This document shows, in pieces, positions 35,935 to 52,069 of a stretch of 64,000 bases of DNA (positions are counted from its first letter, which is position 1; every line of letters starts with the position of its first letter). The notes under the pieces were generated by a model, which saw only the letters and a list, made by a program, of their open reading frames with translations, ran no database searches and was not told the origin of the DNA. The position numbers and the translations under genes are program-made. Source of the DNA: Cycas panzhihuaensis (taxonomy: Eukaryota > Cycadophyta). Location: contig CM041465.1 in NCBI GenBank assembly GCA_023213395.1, positions 244,535,741 through 244,599,740 on the forward strand. The letters run 5' to 3'.

Positions 35935-37110
35935 ATTTTTTTTTAGGAATTTCCCATTAACGACCTTTTCAAATTCGAGGCCCTCTAGGGTGGCGATCCT
36001 GTAAGTGTCGTTCCCAAGGCTCTCGAGAATGACAAAGGGGCCAACCCACTTGTGTCTGAATTTGGTCAGGCGATCATGGAGATATTCCAGTTTGAGGATG
36101 TGGTCCCTGGGATATAAAGGATGGAAATGAAGGTGCTTATCGTATGTCCTTTATGCCCTAGCCTTAGAGGCAAGGTTGGCTTGGTAAGTGGCCAAGCACC
36201 TCTCATCTAAGGCCTCGAGGTCTAAGAGGCAAGCCTGGTAGATAGACTCCTTGTCGACAAGACCTTAGAGAGAGACTCATAGTGAAGGAATCTCCACTTC
36301 TAATAGGAAAACCGCCTCCATTTCATAGACTAGAGTGAAATGAGTTATTCTTGTAGCTGTATGGATAGACGTGCGGTATGCCCATAGAGAAGAAGGAAGC
36401 TGGAGATGCCAATCCCTTTGAGATTAGGCCACAATTTTCTTTAGAATAATTATAAGAGTTTTGTTGAATGATTCGACCAAGTTGTTGGCCTCAAGATAGT
36501 AGGGAGAAGAAGTCTTATGAAAAATGTTAAATTTCTTGCAAATCTCATCCATCTCCTTATTACAAAAAGTAGTCATATTATCCATGATCAGGACATCAGG
36601 AACTCTGAAACGGTAAATGATAAGCTGGTAGACGAAGGTGGATATCATCTTACCAAGAGTGGTAGTCAAAGGAATGGCTTCTGCCCATTTAGTAAAGTAC
36701 TCTATAGTAGTCAAGATGAACTTGTGCTACAACAAAGAGGATGGGGATATGGCTTCGATAAGGTACAACCCCTATTAGGAGAAGGGCCATGGAGATATGA
36801 TGGAATGGAGAGCCTCAGAAGGCAAGTGGGTGATGTTGGCATGCTCTTGGCGTCGCCGACATCTCAGGGCATAAGCATGGGCATCCTTAAAGAGGGATGG
36901 CCAATAATACCCCATACAGAGGATCCTTTAGGCCATGGATTGGCCTCCAAAGTGGCCCCTACAAATGCCATTGTGGTATTCATGGAGTATTTAGTCCACT
37001 TCATTAGGGCTGATGCAACGAAGAAGGATCCTATTGAAGGATCTTTTGTACAATACTTCACCCACAAGGAAGTACTACCTAGCAGTAGCCAAATACAAGA
37101 CCTAACTTTG
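35935..37110 (-). pseudogene. Gypsy integrase (B)
   Basis: From right to left: a zinc-binding region with HEYHNGICRGHFGG, GYYWPSLFKDAHAYALRCRR (an HHCC motif whose last Cys is Arg), the core starting TIEYFTKWAEAIP, LIMDNMTTF and NNLVESFNKTL, then KWVGPFVILESLGNDTYR and the tail FEKVVNGKFLKK. The first catalytic Asp is Glu here; the second Asp and the Glu are present. The frame changes between the zinc region and the core, and stops occur. No chromodomain follows the tail. Confidence 0.85.
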
Positions 37111-37429
37111 TTGCTAGCTTTGGGGTGATACTACTACTAAGCGAGGTATTGTATGATGTCCCCATACCACTCACTATTAGCAAGTGGATGAGGCAGAAAG
37201 TCTAAAATAACCAGGATAGGCTCATCAGGGAGAGAATCATCAACAGGAATGTCCAAAGGGTTCAGGATGGGAGTGTCAGTGAGCTACTCGACCACTACCA
37301 TCCCCTTCTTTGACTTCATGTTAACAATTTGGAGGTCGAATTCCTGAAGGAGGATAGCCCACTTGCCAGTCCTACTTGTCAGATCGGGTCAAGTGAGCAA
37401 ATACCACAGGAGTCATATTGAATGACCAC

Positions 37430-37861
37430 CTAAGTGATATTCCCAAGCAAGTAGTGCCTAAACTTCTTGGTTGCATGTACCAAGGAGAGGCACTCCTTCT
37501 CAGTAGGAGAGTAGTTGAGTTCAACAGCCATGAGGGTGTGACTGATGAAGTAAATAGCCCTCTCAGCTCCTGAATCGTCCTCCTTGGCTAACATGGCACC
37601 CAAAGACTCATTGGTTGCCAAAGTATAAAGGATAAATAACCTATCAAAGAGAGGGGGCACTAATGTTGGGGCGGAAGTGAGGGTTTCCTTAAGTTCTTCA
37701 AAGGCTTGTTGGGCTTTAGAAGACCAAACGAATGGGGCTCCTTTCTTTAATAGGTTGGTGAGCGGTTTGGCATTTATAGTGAAGTTTGCCAAGAAATGCT
37801 TAAGGAATCCAAGCCTACCTAAAAATGACTTAATCTGTCGTTGGGTTTTAGGAGGTGGCAT
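37430..37861 (-). pseudogene. Gypsy pol RNase H (B)
   Basis: 143 open residues covering the RT thumb/RNase H part: RQIKSFLGRLGFLKHFLANF, PLTNLLKKGAPFVWS, QQAFEELKETLTSAP, then IYFISHTLMAVELNYSPTEK and KFRHYLLG. These are standard landmarks of Ty3/gypsy pol. The linker to the integrase (37110-37430) is frame-shifted and holds no second RNase H. Confidence 0.88.
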
Positions 37862-37993
37862 GCCAAGGATGGCCTTGACTTTATCAGGGTCAATTTAGAT
37901 CCTTTGTTTTGACATAAGAAAACCAAGGAGTTTGCCAGCTATCACGGCAAACACACATTTAAGAGGGTTGAGGCTCACATGATATTTGTGACA

Positions 37994-38640
37994 TCATGTG
38001 AAGATGGCCCGTAAATCAGAAGGATGATGGGCTCTAACATGTGAGAGACCCATCATATCATCCATGAAGACCTCCAAAGATTTGTTGATAAGATCATAGA
38101 AAATGAATTGCATCACCTTTTGATAAATGACACCTACATTCTTTAATATGAAAGGCATTGTCTTATAAGTAAAAGTACCCCCCAGAGTAGTGAAGGTCGT
38201 CTTATAATGGTCTTCAGGAGAGGTTTGAATTTGGTTGTAGCCAGAGAAACCATCTATTAAGGATATGGCTTCGAAATTGATGGTTTGATCAATAATTTGA
38301 TTGATGAAAGGAAGTGGGATGTTGTCCTTAGGACATGTTATTGATGTCACAAAAATCAACGCATATTTAAATTATCCCATTCTTTTTAGCAACAGGGAAA
38401 ATGTTAGACACCCACTTAGGGTAGTCAACAAAAGTGATCAATCCTATATTCAGAAGTTTCTCAACTTCTATTTTAATGACAGCTGAGAGCTTAGGGTGAA
38501 GTGGGCATTGCTTCTGGTGCACGGGGAGAGCGCCAAGAATAGTGGAAAGATTATGGATAATGATTGAAGGGCCGATTCCCTTCATATCAGAATAGTCCCA
38601 CATAAAAACATCCTGAAACTCCTAGAACAAAAGGGCATAC
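37994..38640 (-). pseudogene. Gypsy reverse transcriptase (B)
   Basis: Two open stretches: 38603-38367 (PVHQKQCPLHPKLSAVIKIE, WVSNIFPVAKKNG) and 38359-37994 (NIPLPFINQIID, LIDGFSGYNQI, VFMDDMMGLS). The active site is FMDDM; the usual gypsy form is Y/F-x-DD, so both Asp are present. One frame change separates the two parts at about 38360. Confidence 0.88.
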
Positions 38641-39756
38641 TCCTTTATTTCATCAGGAGAACATTCTGCTCCTATCTTAATGACTTTGCTTGGGGCAAGG
38701 ACTATGTCTTGAGTTGCCCCCATGCACATGAAATTCCCCTTCTCAAAGTGAAAGGGGGCTCAGTCAATAAGAAGGGACAGAATTGAGGACATAATTGGGT
38801 CAGCAAGAGAATACCTAATAGCCAAGACCTTTTGGTAGCCAAGCCTATGGTGACCAGAAGGAAGGTTGGGCACAAAGCCCACTAAGTTCTCAAGTAGGGC
38901 TTTGTCATTCTCAAAGTAGTCCACCCCATGGATGACCATACTTCAAGAAGATGAAGGGAGAAAAAAAGTAGAGGCAGTGAGATCATGGTGGTTGTCACAC
39001 CGCTCGATATACCCAAAGGACTCCCTGGAAGAGTCAGGAAGAGGTCCCCCGTAAGGGATAATAGGAGGCTCCCTGACTTCGTTACCTATGTGTGGCAACG
39101 AAGGGGGAGACTTAAGGAGCACCTGATCAATAGGGGCGATGATATGAGACACAAGAGAAAAACTAGTTTCTCCAACTATAAAGGTTCCAGAGTAAATCTA
39201 TAATGGAGGAGGTGCCCACTACTCATGCCTAGAAGGAAGATAGGATGAGGGACATCCTCATCCTCACCATCAGACTCATCGTCACTAAGTATGGCAAGGT
39301 ACCCATAACTTCCAATACCAATAGGGGTGAAACGCGTGAAATTGGAAGAAGAGGATGAAGGGTCTTCCTCCAAAGGAGATGAGTCAAGGATGTCAATAGA
39401 ATAAGCAGAGGCATGGGTAGAAAGGCCTTTTTCGCCTTTCACTTGGTCGTGAGACCCTTGACGGGATTAACGTGGCTGTTTAGTAGGAGGAAGCACCCAG
39501 TAGATGACTTTTATTCACCCTTCGTGGATGAATGCTATCACCAATGGGATGAGCACACAACTCCCATTTGGTCGAGACATGGGTATCCTAACAAGAGATT
39601 GTAGTCGACATCGATGCCAAGGACTACAATATCAGTGAGGACAGTCTTGTCCTTGAGAGTGAGAAGGATAGACACTAATCTTAAGGGTGTCTTTTCACTA
39701 CCATCGTAGCCTTGACACTGCCATGGAACTGGCTCTAAAGCTGATATGCTAAGCTC
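38641..39756 (-). pseudogene. Pol linker between protease and RT (B)
   Basis: Open pieces at 39442-39176 and 39152-38943 are rich in Ser, Asp and Glu (for example SDDESDGEDEDVP) with no recognised domain. A long variable linker between protease and RT is common in Athila/Tat-like elements. Coding in the past is likely from position only. Confidence 0.45.
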
Positions 39757-40089
39757 TTACATAACACACAAGGTCATAATATTAACATAAGAACCATTGT
39801 CGACAATAATTCTTCGTAAGGTACAATTGGGAGTATCAATGGTAATAGTGAAAGGGAAGTTCCATTGGCACTCCTTTGCGCTAGTAGAGGGAAGATCCTC
39901 AAGATCAAAGGAGATGACAGGCTCATAACTTGGGGTGACACGCAAGGCATAAACAAGCACATCACTTAATCCTAAGGCTTCCAAGAGTAGCATGCACTGT
40001 TCAAGGTAGATCCAGAAGATGTCCATTATGGACTTTCTGGCGGCCATGGTATAAAGCTCATTAACAACAGAGAATGGCTTCCCCTTCAT
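39757..40089 (-). pseudogene. Gypsy aspartic protease (B)
   Basis: Open stretch of 110 residues ending RRIIVDNGSYVNIMTLCVM. The D-N-G-S-x-V-N-I-M motif is the retroviral-type protease active site in the variant typical of Athila/Tat-like elements (usual form D-x-G-S-S-x-N). It would cleave the gag-pol polyprotein. The N-terminal part includes IMDIFWIYLEQCMLLLEALG. Stops flank both ends. Confidence 0.75.
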
Positions 40090-40473
40090 AGTGGGTTAGG
40101 GAAGAGCCCTTCGAAATTTGTAATGACTAAGGATTACAAGAATGGTCTTGGGGAGTGCAGGGACTTTTGGAAGAGGATCAAGGTGAGATGTGGATGGAGA
40201 GCTACCGTTCACCTCTTTGATCACTTGAGACCGGGTTAAAGTATACAATGGGGTAGTCTCAAGCAACTGAATGACCTTTCCCTTATTCTAAGATCGCAAA
40301 GGTGAAGGGGTATGTTAGTTAGGGGAACCTGAGGAAGAAGATGAATTCCTCACACCCTTCCCTTTGGCTTGTGAAGGGCAAGGGTTTGGAGACCTCCCTC
40401 GATTCTGGTTGTTCTTTTATTAGGGGTTGTAATCAAGTTCCCCATGTTTGGGGAAGGGATCTCTATGAACAAG

Positions 40474-41500
40474 CTAGTCTAGGTTGGGCCTAGATGCCCG
40501 TTTGGGGGAAGAGTTACGTTGCAGGGAAGCCTTAGGATGCTGGGCCTGATACTGTGAATCATTTTGGAAGTACTCCCCATAGATGGAGCACCACTTCTTC
40601 TCAAGGGAGGAGTCAGATTTCCTCGCTTGAGAGGAGTAGGTGCTGCCACCCTTAGAAGGAGTAGCTTGGGAAGCCTGGTAGACTGGCTTGTTAGATGTAG
40701 GGAATGAAGGAGCTTGAAGCTTGAGCTCCTTCATAGTATATTGAATAAACGTATGGCTAAAGTGAGAGGATCTAGAGTCTTCTCAATAGAATGCGAAGAA
40801 GACCTAGTGGGTTACTGAGTTTTGGTTTCTTTTGGTGGTGGAGGTGCCTCATATCGCTGTGAGGACTTTAGAGGCTTCTTGAGTCTAGCCTAGATCTCAA
40901 TGGCCTCGAGTGCCAAGCACTTTTCTATGGCAGAGTCGCATATAGTTGCCCCTATCCTGAGGACTTCTATGTGGACTTATAGATGAAGGTCATTGACAAA
41001 AAGATCCCTCTTCAACTCCTCAGGTACATTCACCTTGGTGGAATGAAGAAGGTCATGGAAACGTCTCACAAAATCACAATTCATTTCATCGTGACCTTGC
41101 TTAAGAGACAAAAAGGATCTCATTCCACTCTTAAATAGATGGGCTACGTTAAAGTAGTTGACGAACTCATCCACGAGCTATTGGAACGAAAAGATAGAAT
41201 GTGCAGGTAGGCGATAAAACTATTTGAGGGCATCACCTTGAAGAGATCATGGAAATAATTTTATGAGGATGTGGTCGTAGGCCCAATAGTCGATGCATGC
41301 CATACAGAAACTACGAACATGCTCTGCTGGGTCCTGTGACGAAGTCCCATCGAATTTGGGGACTTCAGGAGGGTGGGGTGGTAAGTTAGTTCTTAGCACC
41401 TCAACAGATAAAGAGGTTGACCGATAGTGCATAAAGGGATGTACCCTTAACTTGACCATAGGGTCAACAGAAGCAAGAAGTGATGGTAGATAATTTTGCC
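40474..41500 (-). pseudogene. Gypsy gag (B)
   Basis: Landmarks of the retrotransposon gag domain: PEVPKFDGTSSQDPAEHVRS (41400-41340), ILIKLFP then SLQGDALK, FYRLPAHSIFSF, DEFVNYFN and RRFHDLLHSTKV. The C-terminal piece 40734-40474 has WCSIYGEYFQNDSQY, probably a decayed zinc knuckle. Several stops, with a frame change before the C-terminal piece. Upstream, 41500-42200 contains Pro/Ser-rich open frames that may be an N-terminal gag extension. Confidence 0.8.
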
Positions 41501-42789
41501 CAAATCCTCCTTCGAGGGTTTGGTTTGAGAGGGGATGTTATCCTCTCATCGCTTAGTGAGGAGGCACGAATCCCACATTCGAAGAAACCTACATGGGAGC
41601 GAATAGGTATGATGGACCCATCCCTCCTAGAGAGAGCACTCCTTGTTGAAAAGGAGCTTGAGGGAAAATACCTTAGGAAGGAGTTGACCCTCCTTGCAAA
41701 GGCGTGATGTGAGGTGCCATACAAGATGGCAGAAAGGAGGGGTAAGGGACCAAATTCTTCCCATATGGGCTGCTCGTAGGTGGCGTGACCCCATAAGGAT
41801 GCAAAAGGTCCACCCCATAAGTAGGTAGGGAGTTCCTTTTACCGTGCCCCCACGGTTGAGTAGTATAACCAAGAGGTACATAGAGATAAAGGTCCCTAGG
41901 TTAGTATTGGGAGTGTGCGGGGATGAATCCCATGTGACTAGAAGTAGGGGGACACGTGGGTCCCCTAGGTCTAGTAGGTGGCAGATAAATAATGGTGGGA
42001 GGAGGACTAGTCGTTTGACTAGACAAGGGCATGCTCAACCCGAGTTGGGAAGATAACATGCCTTGAGTGGTCCCTAAGGAGCATACACCATGGGGAGAAG
42101 AGGAGGAGGTAAGAGGCTGGCTCATTGTGGGTAAGGGAGCTGAATGAGGTGAGCGAGGTGATGGAGACGTAGAAGATGGGAGCACAACGCTTCGCAAGAT
42201 ATTCTCAAACCACTTGAGATGTGGTTGGAGTCGGGCGGCTTAGAAACATTGGCTCAAGGCTTCTACTACATCAACAGAAGGGGTATCTGCCTGATCATAA
42301 GAGGTAGAAGGAGCCTTGTACGAAACGGACCCTGTAGTGGATCCTCATGAGAATCACCATGACAGTAGCAAAACTCTAAAGGAGATAAAGGCTCTACTAT
42401 GTGAGTAGAAGAATGGTGAGATTGGGGGTGTGGCTAGTCGCTCGGATAATAGATTGGATCTTTACTTCCTTGGGTGGACCCTTGGAAGGAAGTAGGTGGC
42501 TCAAGGGAATCAGACACATAAGCGTGGTATGCCTAATCTGAAAGAGATCCCTCCATGATCAGATCTGGATCTGATATGGGAAGGGAATGATATGAAAGCT
42601 CTTCCAACAACAGAGGTAGGCCTTATAAGCGACACGAGAATCGTCGCATGTAAGTCTTGCCTATGTGGTGGAAGAAAGGAGAAACAAGGTAGTGCACGCA
42701 TTGGGGCCTATCCAACAAGATCAAAAGGGAAAGCTACCAAGAGGTAGTAGCACCAACAGGAAAGGGAGAAAGACTAATTCCCTTACTAG

Positions 42790-42811
42790 GGAGTCCCCAA
42801 TATGGTCGCCA
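42790..42811 (-). other. Primer binding site of gypsy B
   Basis: One base inside the 5' LTR the minus strand reads TGGCGACCATATTGGGGACT. It resembles the TGGCGAC-type primer sites common in plant gypsy elements; the matching tRNA was not determined. Confidence 0.65.
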
Positions 42812-42812
42812 G

Positions 42813-46360
<3,548 letters not shown>

Positions 46361-47039
46361 GGTCTATTCACACCAACTTCAACAAATGGAGCAAGGTACT
46401 TCCTAAGTTTCATTGATGACTTTTCTAGAAAGACATGGGTATATTTTTTGTTTAGCAAATCAAAAGCATTCAATTATTTTAAAGAAGTTAAAATAAAAGT
46501 GAGATGGAAAGCAACAAGAAAATTAGATGTATTCAATTAGACAGAGGTGGAAAGTTCATATCCAATGAGTTTTTCCATTTCTATAAGTGCATGGAATCTG
46601 TAAATAGGTCACAGTCCCGTATGCACCACAATCAAACGGGTTAGCAGAAAGAATGAATAGAACAATTTTATAAATGGCTCAATGTATGTTAAGTGAAAAC
46701 AACATCACAAGAAAATATTGGACAGAGGCTATGAACATAGCTGTGTACTTGATCAATAGGAGTCTAACTCAAGCATTGGGCAAAATAACACCAGAAGAGT
46801 CATGGATAGGCTATAAACCAAATGTAAGTCATCTTAAGATTTTTGGCTGCAAAGCATATGTACATGTTCTTGATAAGAAAATAACCAAACTAGATAACAA
46901 AAGCATAGAATGTATAATGGTTGGATATAGCAGTCGTTCAAAGGCATATCGATGTCTTAATCCTAAGACAACCAAACTCTATGTAAGTAGAGATGTAATA
47001 TTTGATGAAAAGAAAAGAATCACTAAAGCTAAGCACTAA
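46361..47039 (+). pseudogene. Copia integrase, right part (A)
   Basis: Resumes directly after B with LFTPTSTNGARYFLSFIDDF and RKTWVYFL. The middle part is shifted in frame; its second catalytic motif reads IQLDRGGKFISNEF (usual S/D-N-GGE). The open stretch from 46674 covers MAQCMLSENNITRKYWTEA and KAYRCLNPKTTKLYVSRDV. The Glu motif GLAERMNRTI is present near 46640. Together with 22171-22863 it makes one copia integrase. Confidence 0.88.
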
Positions 47040-47300
47040 GAAATAAATGTCAATGATTAAAACATTAAAATAGTTCCACCAGAAGATACTTTAGATATTA
47101 TTGATGTTAGAATTGAAAGTGATACTTCATCATTTGATACTCAACAAACAAATGATTCCAGTATTCATCCATCTGATATCAAATAAACAAGTGATACGAG
47201 CCTTTGCCCAGAAGATGAAGAAACTAATTCATCATAGGAATTAGTCTCTAAAAAGATACTAAGATGATAGTTCAAAACTCTTAAGGAAATAAGAGGAGAG

Positions 47301-48140
47301 GTGTTTGAACACCAAGCAACGTCTCAGAAGCCCCAAGCCTTGGTATGCTTAGTTGAGCTAAACACCTACATAGAAGCAAGCAAATCTCAAGCTTGGAGAA
47401 TAGCTATGGATGCGAAAATAGAAGCCATCAATAAAAATAGAACATGGGAACTAGTAACATGTCCTAAAGATAAACCCATTGTAAATTGTAAATGGGTATA
47501 TAAAGTAAAAGAAAAACTGAATGGAGAAATTGAAAAGTCTAAAGTAAGATTAATAGTAAAAGGCTACACCGAAACAGTTGGAATTGACTATGAAGAAACA
47601 TTCTCACCAGTAGCCAAGCTAAATACTTTAAGAACAATGATTGCTATTGATGCTCATAAAGGGTAGAAAATTTATCAGATAGATGTCAAAAGTTCCTTTT
47701 AAAATGGAAATGTCCAAGAAGAAGTATATATGTATCAGCCTCAAGGATATATAAGGCTTGGTCAAGAAAATCTAGTCTGCAAGCTAAAAAATGCCTTGTA
47801 TGGACTCAAACAAGCCCTAAGAGCCTGGTATGCCAAATTAGATACATATCTAACATAAAATTACTTTTATAAATGTGAATCAGATCGTAGCTTGTATGTG
47901 AAATTCAACTAAGGGTTAATCTCCATCATCATAGTGTATGTGGATGATATGCTAGTTATAGGAGATGATGAAAACTCAATTATTTTCATCAAGTAATTTG
48001 AAATGACAAACCTTGGGATGCTGTATTATTATCTAAGAATAGAAATAATATAAAACAATGGATCTATTATCTTATCACAATCAAAGTATGTTAAAATCCT
48101 ATTAAACAAGTTTAATATGGAAAGTTGCAATAGTTTTGCC
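47301..48140 (+). pseudogene. Copia reverse transcriptase (A)
   Basis: [58 protein letters not shown] and an intact active site VYVDDMLVIGDD near 47936. A short deletion with a stop follows at about 47994, before FEMTNLG. Several other stops replace Gln or Trp. The frame matches the integrase part and the RNase H. Confidence 0.9.
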
Positions 48141-48860
48141 ACTCTAATAGAAATTGGGTGTGTGTTAGATAGCAAATAGGAAGCTCAATCAGTTGATGCA
48201 ACTCTATACAGACAACTAATTAGTAGTCTAATTTATCTTACAATTACATGACCAAATATATCCTATATAGTTGGTGTAGTTTCTAGGTTTATGGAAGGTC
48301 TCAAAATAACTCACTAAAATGCAGCGAAAAGAATTATGTGATATTTGAAAGGAACAATGAATCTTGGACTAGAATATAAAAAGCATAACAATATGGAGCT
48401 AACAGGTTACTGTGATTCAAACAGGGTTGGAGACATAATAGATAGAAAATCAACATTAAGATATTGTTTGTTTTTAGGAATATCTTTAATCTGCTAAAGC
48501 AACAAAAAACAACACACAGTTGTTTTATCTTCAATAAAAATAGAGTACAAGTCAACGGTTAATGCAACATGTAAAGGAGTTTGGATTAAACAACTCCTTA
48601 AGGACCTTGGACAAGAATAGTTAATGTCAACTCAATTATTCTGTAATAATCAAAGCACAATCAAAATGACAAAGAATCTAGTTCTACATCCAAGAACCAA
48701 ACATTTAGAAGTACATCACCATTTCGTTAGAGAAAAAGTCTAGAACAAAGAAGTTGAGCTTCAGCATTGTACCTCAGAAAATCAAATTGCAGATATTCTT
48801 ACTAAACCTCTTAGCAGAGAAAAATTTATTGGCCTTAGAAATCATTTAGGATTAAAATAG
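48141..48860 (+). pseudogene. Copia RNase H (A)
   Basis: YRQLISSLIYLTIT, AAKRIM, YLKGTMNLGLEYKK, TGYCDSNRVGDIIDRKST, LSSIKIEY and TKHLEVHHHFVREKV, ending IADILTKPLSREKF and a TAG at 48858-48860. The usual D-W in the first motif is SN. Stops are present but the frame is kept to the end, 10 bp before the polypurine tract. Confidence 0.88.
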
Positions 48861-48870
48861 ATAAAACATT

Positions 48871-48879
48871 AAGAGGGGG
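48871..48879 (+). other. Polypurine tract of copia A
   Basis: AAGAGGGGG immediately upstream of the 3' LTR, identical to that of C. Confidence 0.9.
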
Positions 48880-49076
48880 TATAAAAGGTAATGTTTTATT
48901 TAGACCAATGTTCTATCTAGGTCCCTAGTAAGGTTCATGCATCATCTTCCCTCTTCTTCTTTAATATGACAAGTGGCACCATCTCATTAAGTGGTTGCCA
49001 TTTATCTTGTACTCGTGGAGATGTATTTAAAGACTTGCAAATGATCAATAAAGTATGAGGGTGAATTTCTTCTACA
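48880..49076 (+). repeat. 3' LTR of copia A
   Basis: 197 bp, starts TATAAAAGGTAATG (terminal TG now TA) and ends TTCTTCTACA, followed by AAAAA (49077-49081). About 18 differences from the 5' LTR were counted by eye. Confidence 0.93.
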
Positions 49077-49081
49077 AAAAA

Positions 49082-49535
49082 TCTATTATACTAGAAACAA
49101 CATAATAATGAGAAGAAATTAAATAATATTTTAACTAAAATTTGATCTTTATATTAGAGAAAATATTCAACCATATACACAAAGATCCCATAATGAAATA
49201 ATAATATTGTAGCTTGTATTAATTAGAGAGTACAATGTTTTATCAAGTTCACAATATGTAAGGTAAATGGTATTGATAAATACCTAAGTAGGGCAAAACC
49301 CTATTATAAAGGGAGGAACACACTGATCTCTCACTCCATGCATTGAGATCTATAAAATAATAATAGATGAATTAATAAATAATATTAAACAAAAATGTAT
49401 ACAATTTTTAATAACAAATATGTATTAACATTAAATTTAATCACAAAACCAACATCATACTTAACCATTATCTTTAACACTCGCATTCCCCCTTTGCCAC
49501 ACCCCCCACCCCCCCTTTCTCCTTGATGCTAACTT
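49082..49535 (-). repeat. Possible 3' LTR and polypurine tract of copia G1
   Basis: Just downstream of G1's RNase H the minus strand has a purine-rich AAAGGGGGAATG and then TGTTAAAGATAATGG, which looks like a polypurine tract followed by an LTR start at about 49479. The LTR would extend left towards 49082, where A inserted, and perhaps across to 20343. No partner LTR was found, so the boundary is uncertain. Confidence 0.35.
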
Positions 49536-49559
49536 TTGAATAGCAAAATCAAACATTTA

Positions 49560-51100
49560 CCCTTGAAATTTCTCTCTCACTAACGATTTTATGAAAATTT
49601 TGGTATATTACTCTCCAATAGGAATGTATTTAAGTTGTAACTAATGCTATTAAAAAATGTTCTTGATAAAATAATAGTCAACTTCAATATAGTCAGTCTA
49701 TTCATAAAACACATGTTTTTTAACCTTTTTTAATATGCTTTGATTATCACAATATATTAGAGTAGGATTAAATTAAAGATATTATAAAATTCTTCTAAGC
49801 TAGATAATTTCACATACAATTCTAGAAGCATATTTATACTTAACTTTATTGAGTATCTAGCAACATTGTGCTATATTTTGCTACACCATGAGATAACACC
49901 TATTATAATTTTAAACATATATCTATTAGTTGACTTTTTGTCTTCTAAGGATTTAGCTTAATTAGAATCAATGAATCTAATAAGATGGATATCACTATTT
50001 GATCCTTTGGACTACATAATTTCAAGATCATAAGTTCATTTTATATATTTTAAAATTCTTTTAGTAGCCTTACAATGAAATTCCTTAGGGGATGATATAT
50101 ACCTAGCCATATTATTACTTACAAAGGAAATATTAGGTCTACTATTCACTAAATACATTAAGATTCCAATCATTTGTATATATAAAGTTTTATCTATTTC
50201 ATTAGATCCATCATCTATTAATATATTTAAACCACTTTCCATGGGCATGTCATTAGCATACTTAGATTGAGAGATAAAATTTTGTTCTTCTATTTATCAT
50301 ATCTTAATTCTAAGATAAAGCTACATACGTCTAAAATCTTTCATATTGAATTCTTTATGTAATTTATCTTTAACATTTTCCACAAGGTTATCATCACTTC
50401 TATAAATCACTAAGTCATCAATATAAATGATTAAGACAACCATATGTTTTCCATTATTTAACACATAAAGATTCAAGTTATTAAGACTCCTTTTAAATCT
50501 AACATTTCTTAAGTATTTATCAATTTTCTTATACCAAGCCTTTGGGGGCTTATTTCAATCCATAAAGGGCCTTAGATAATTTGCATGCATAATTTTCCGT
50601 TTCTTTCTTCTCATATCAAGGAGGTTATTACAGATAATCTTCTTCATCTATTTAACTATGAAGGAATGCATACTTGATATTGATTTGGTATATAGGCAAA
50701 TTTTTTGTAGAAGTAATAAATATTAATATTCTTATAGTATTTATTTTAGTTGTAGGGGAAAATGTTTCTTCATAGTGGATGCCCTCTTCTTGGGGATAAC
50801 CCTTAAATAGTAATCTAACCTTATATTTTTTAACTTCCCTATTGCCATCATTCTTAGTTTTATAAATCTATTTAATTCCAATGATATATTTATCCTTAGG
50901 AAGTTTAACAAGTTCCCAAATCTTATTTTTCATCAATGACTCAAACTCTTCATTCATATAATTTCTCCATTTTTTTGAGTTCTTAGCTTCATCATAAGTC
51001 TTAGGCTCAATAATATTTTTCAACCTTTGTCATTTGGACAAGATTGACTTCAAGTCTTTGTCTTATGCTCCTTGATATATGGGGACATGATCCAATTTAG
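49560..51100 (-). pseudogene. Copia RT and RNase H remnant (G1)
   Basis: RT landmarks: REVKKYKVRLLFKGYPQEEG and YEETFSPTTKINTIR near 50740-50860, and ACKLSKALYGLK near 50560. Then 50248-50036 gives DKTLYIQMIGILMYLVNSRP and KATKRILKYIK, and further left DYIEVDYYFIK, the RNase H end. Frames change repeatedly. The YVDD box is not clearly readable. Confidence 0.75.
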
Positions 51101-51269
51101 AGGATTCAATGGTTGCTTTGACCCATTTAGGTTGGTTAACACTTGCTACTTGGGTTAGACTAAGACTTGAACTAGATGGGATCTCTTCACTATCACTTAT
51201 CCCAATTAAAGTTGTACTTCTTTTAGGTTCTTCTTTAAGAACTTATTTTCCTTCATTATTTTATTTAAC

Positions 51270-51735
51270 TTTATTCATAATTTACATAGGATTTTATCAA
51301 ATCTCACATCCCAACTTACATAAAATTTTCTCTCCCTCATTAAAATGTCTATAAGCATTTTACCCTTCAACATATCTAATGAATATGAATGTTTAGCTTG
51401 CTTATTTGATTTTCCTCTTTTTTTCCATAGGAATATGCATGCATATACTCCTTCCAAAACCCTTAAGATGTCTAATATGGGGTTCCCTTATGGACTATGC
51501 TTCTTCTGGAGTAATATTATTTACAACTTTATTTGGCTATGATTTAGCATATAAATCAAGGTTCTAATAGCTTCTGCCCAATATTCATGACTAAGATCCT
51601 TAGCACTTATCATATTTATAGTTATTTCTTTAATGACTCTATTTTTCCCTTCAACTATACTACTTTGTTGTGGTATATAAGAAGTATTAAATTACCTTCT
51701 TACTCCATTATACCTATAATAATATCTAAACTGAT
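51270..51735 (-). pseudogene. Copia integrase C-terminal remnant (G1)
   Basis: Reads YNGVRR, FNTSYIPQQSSIVEGKNRVI, INMISAKDLSHEYWAEAI and the downstream KHSYSLDMLKGKMLID. These are the usual copia integrase stretches around the catalytic Glu (VEGKNR for the usual AERKNR). The N-terminal core with both Asp is missing at the junction. Confidence 0.7.
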
Positions 51736-52069
51736 GGATTCAGAGGAGTAGAGCAAGACTTTAGATCAAATGCATTTTGAGAAAATAGGTGATTTCTAAT
51801 TGTTGGCGATGTTACAAAACACCAGGGAGGTATTCCCACCCTTTAAATAGAGTTTTTGGGGAGGCGGCAAGTGCCATCACCCTACTTGCATGTTAGCTAG
51901 CATATAATTCAAAATATATTAAAATAATAATAACAAATAAATGAAAGTGCATACCTTAATAAAGTGATGTCAACTCCTGGTGGGTATTGGGAGGCTTAAG
52001 GTGCCCTAGGGGCCCTCAAAGGTGGCTTTGAGGGGCCCTAGGTATATAGGTTTTTTAATAACATTGGGA

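Larger units (their letters stand above)
49536..51735 (-). mobile_element. Truncated copia element G1
   Basis: Minus-strand copia fragment with RNase H, RT and the C-terminal part of the integrase. The integrase reading stops abruptly at about 51735, where the end of element G2 begins; the gag and protease half is not seen in the window. Many stops and frame changes; older-looking than A or C. Confidence 0.75.

Noticed and set aside
36517-37128. 203-residue plus-strand open frame
   Set aside because: It is the reverse-strand shadow of B's integrase, which has clear motifs on the minus strand.
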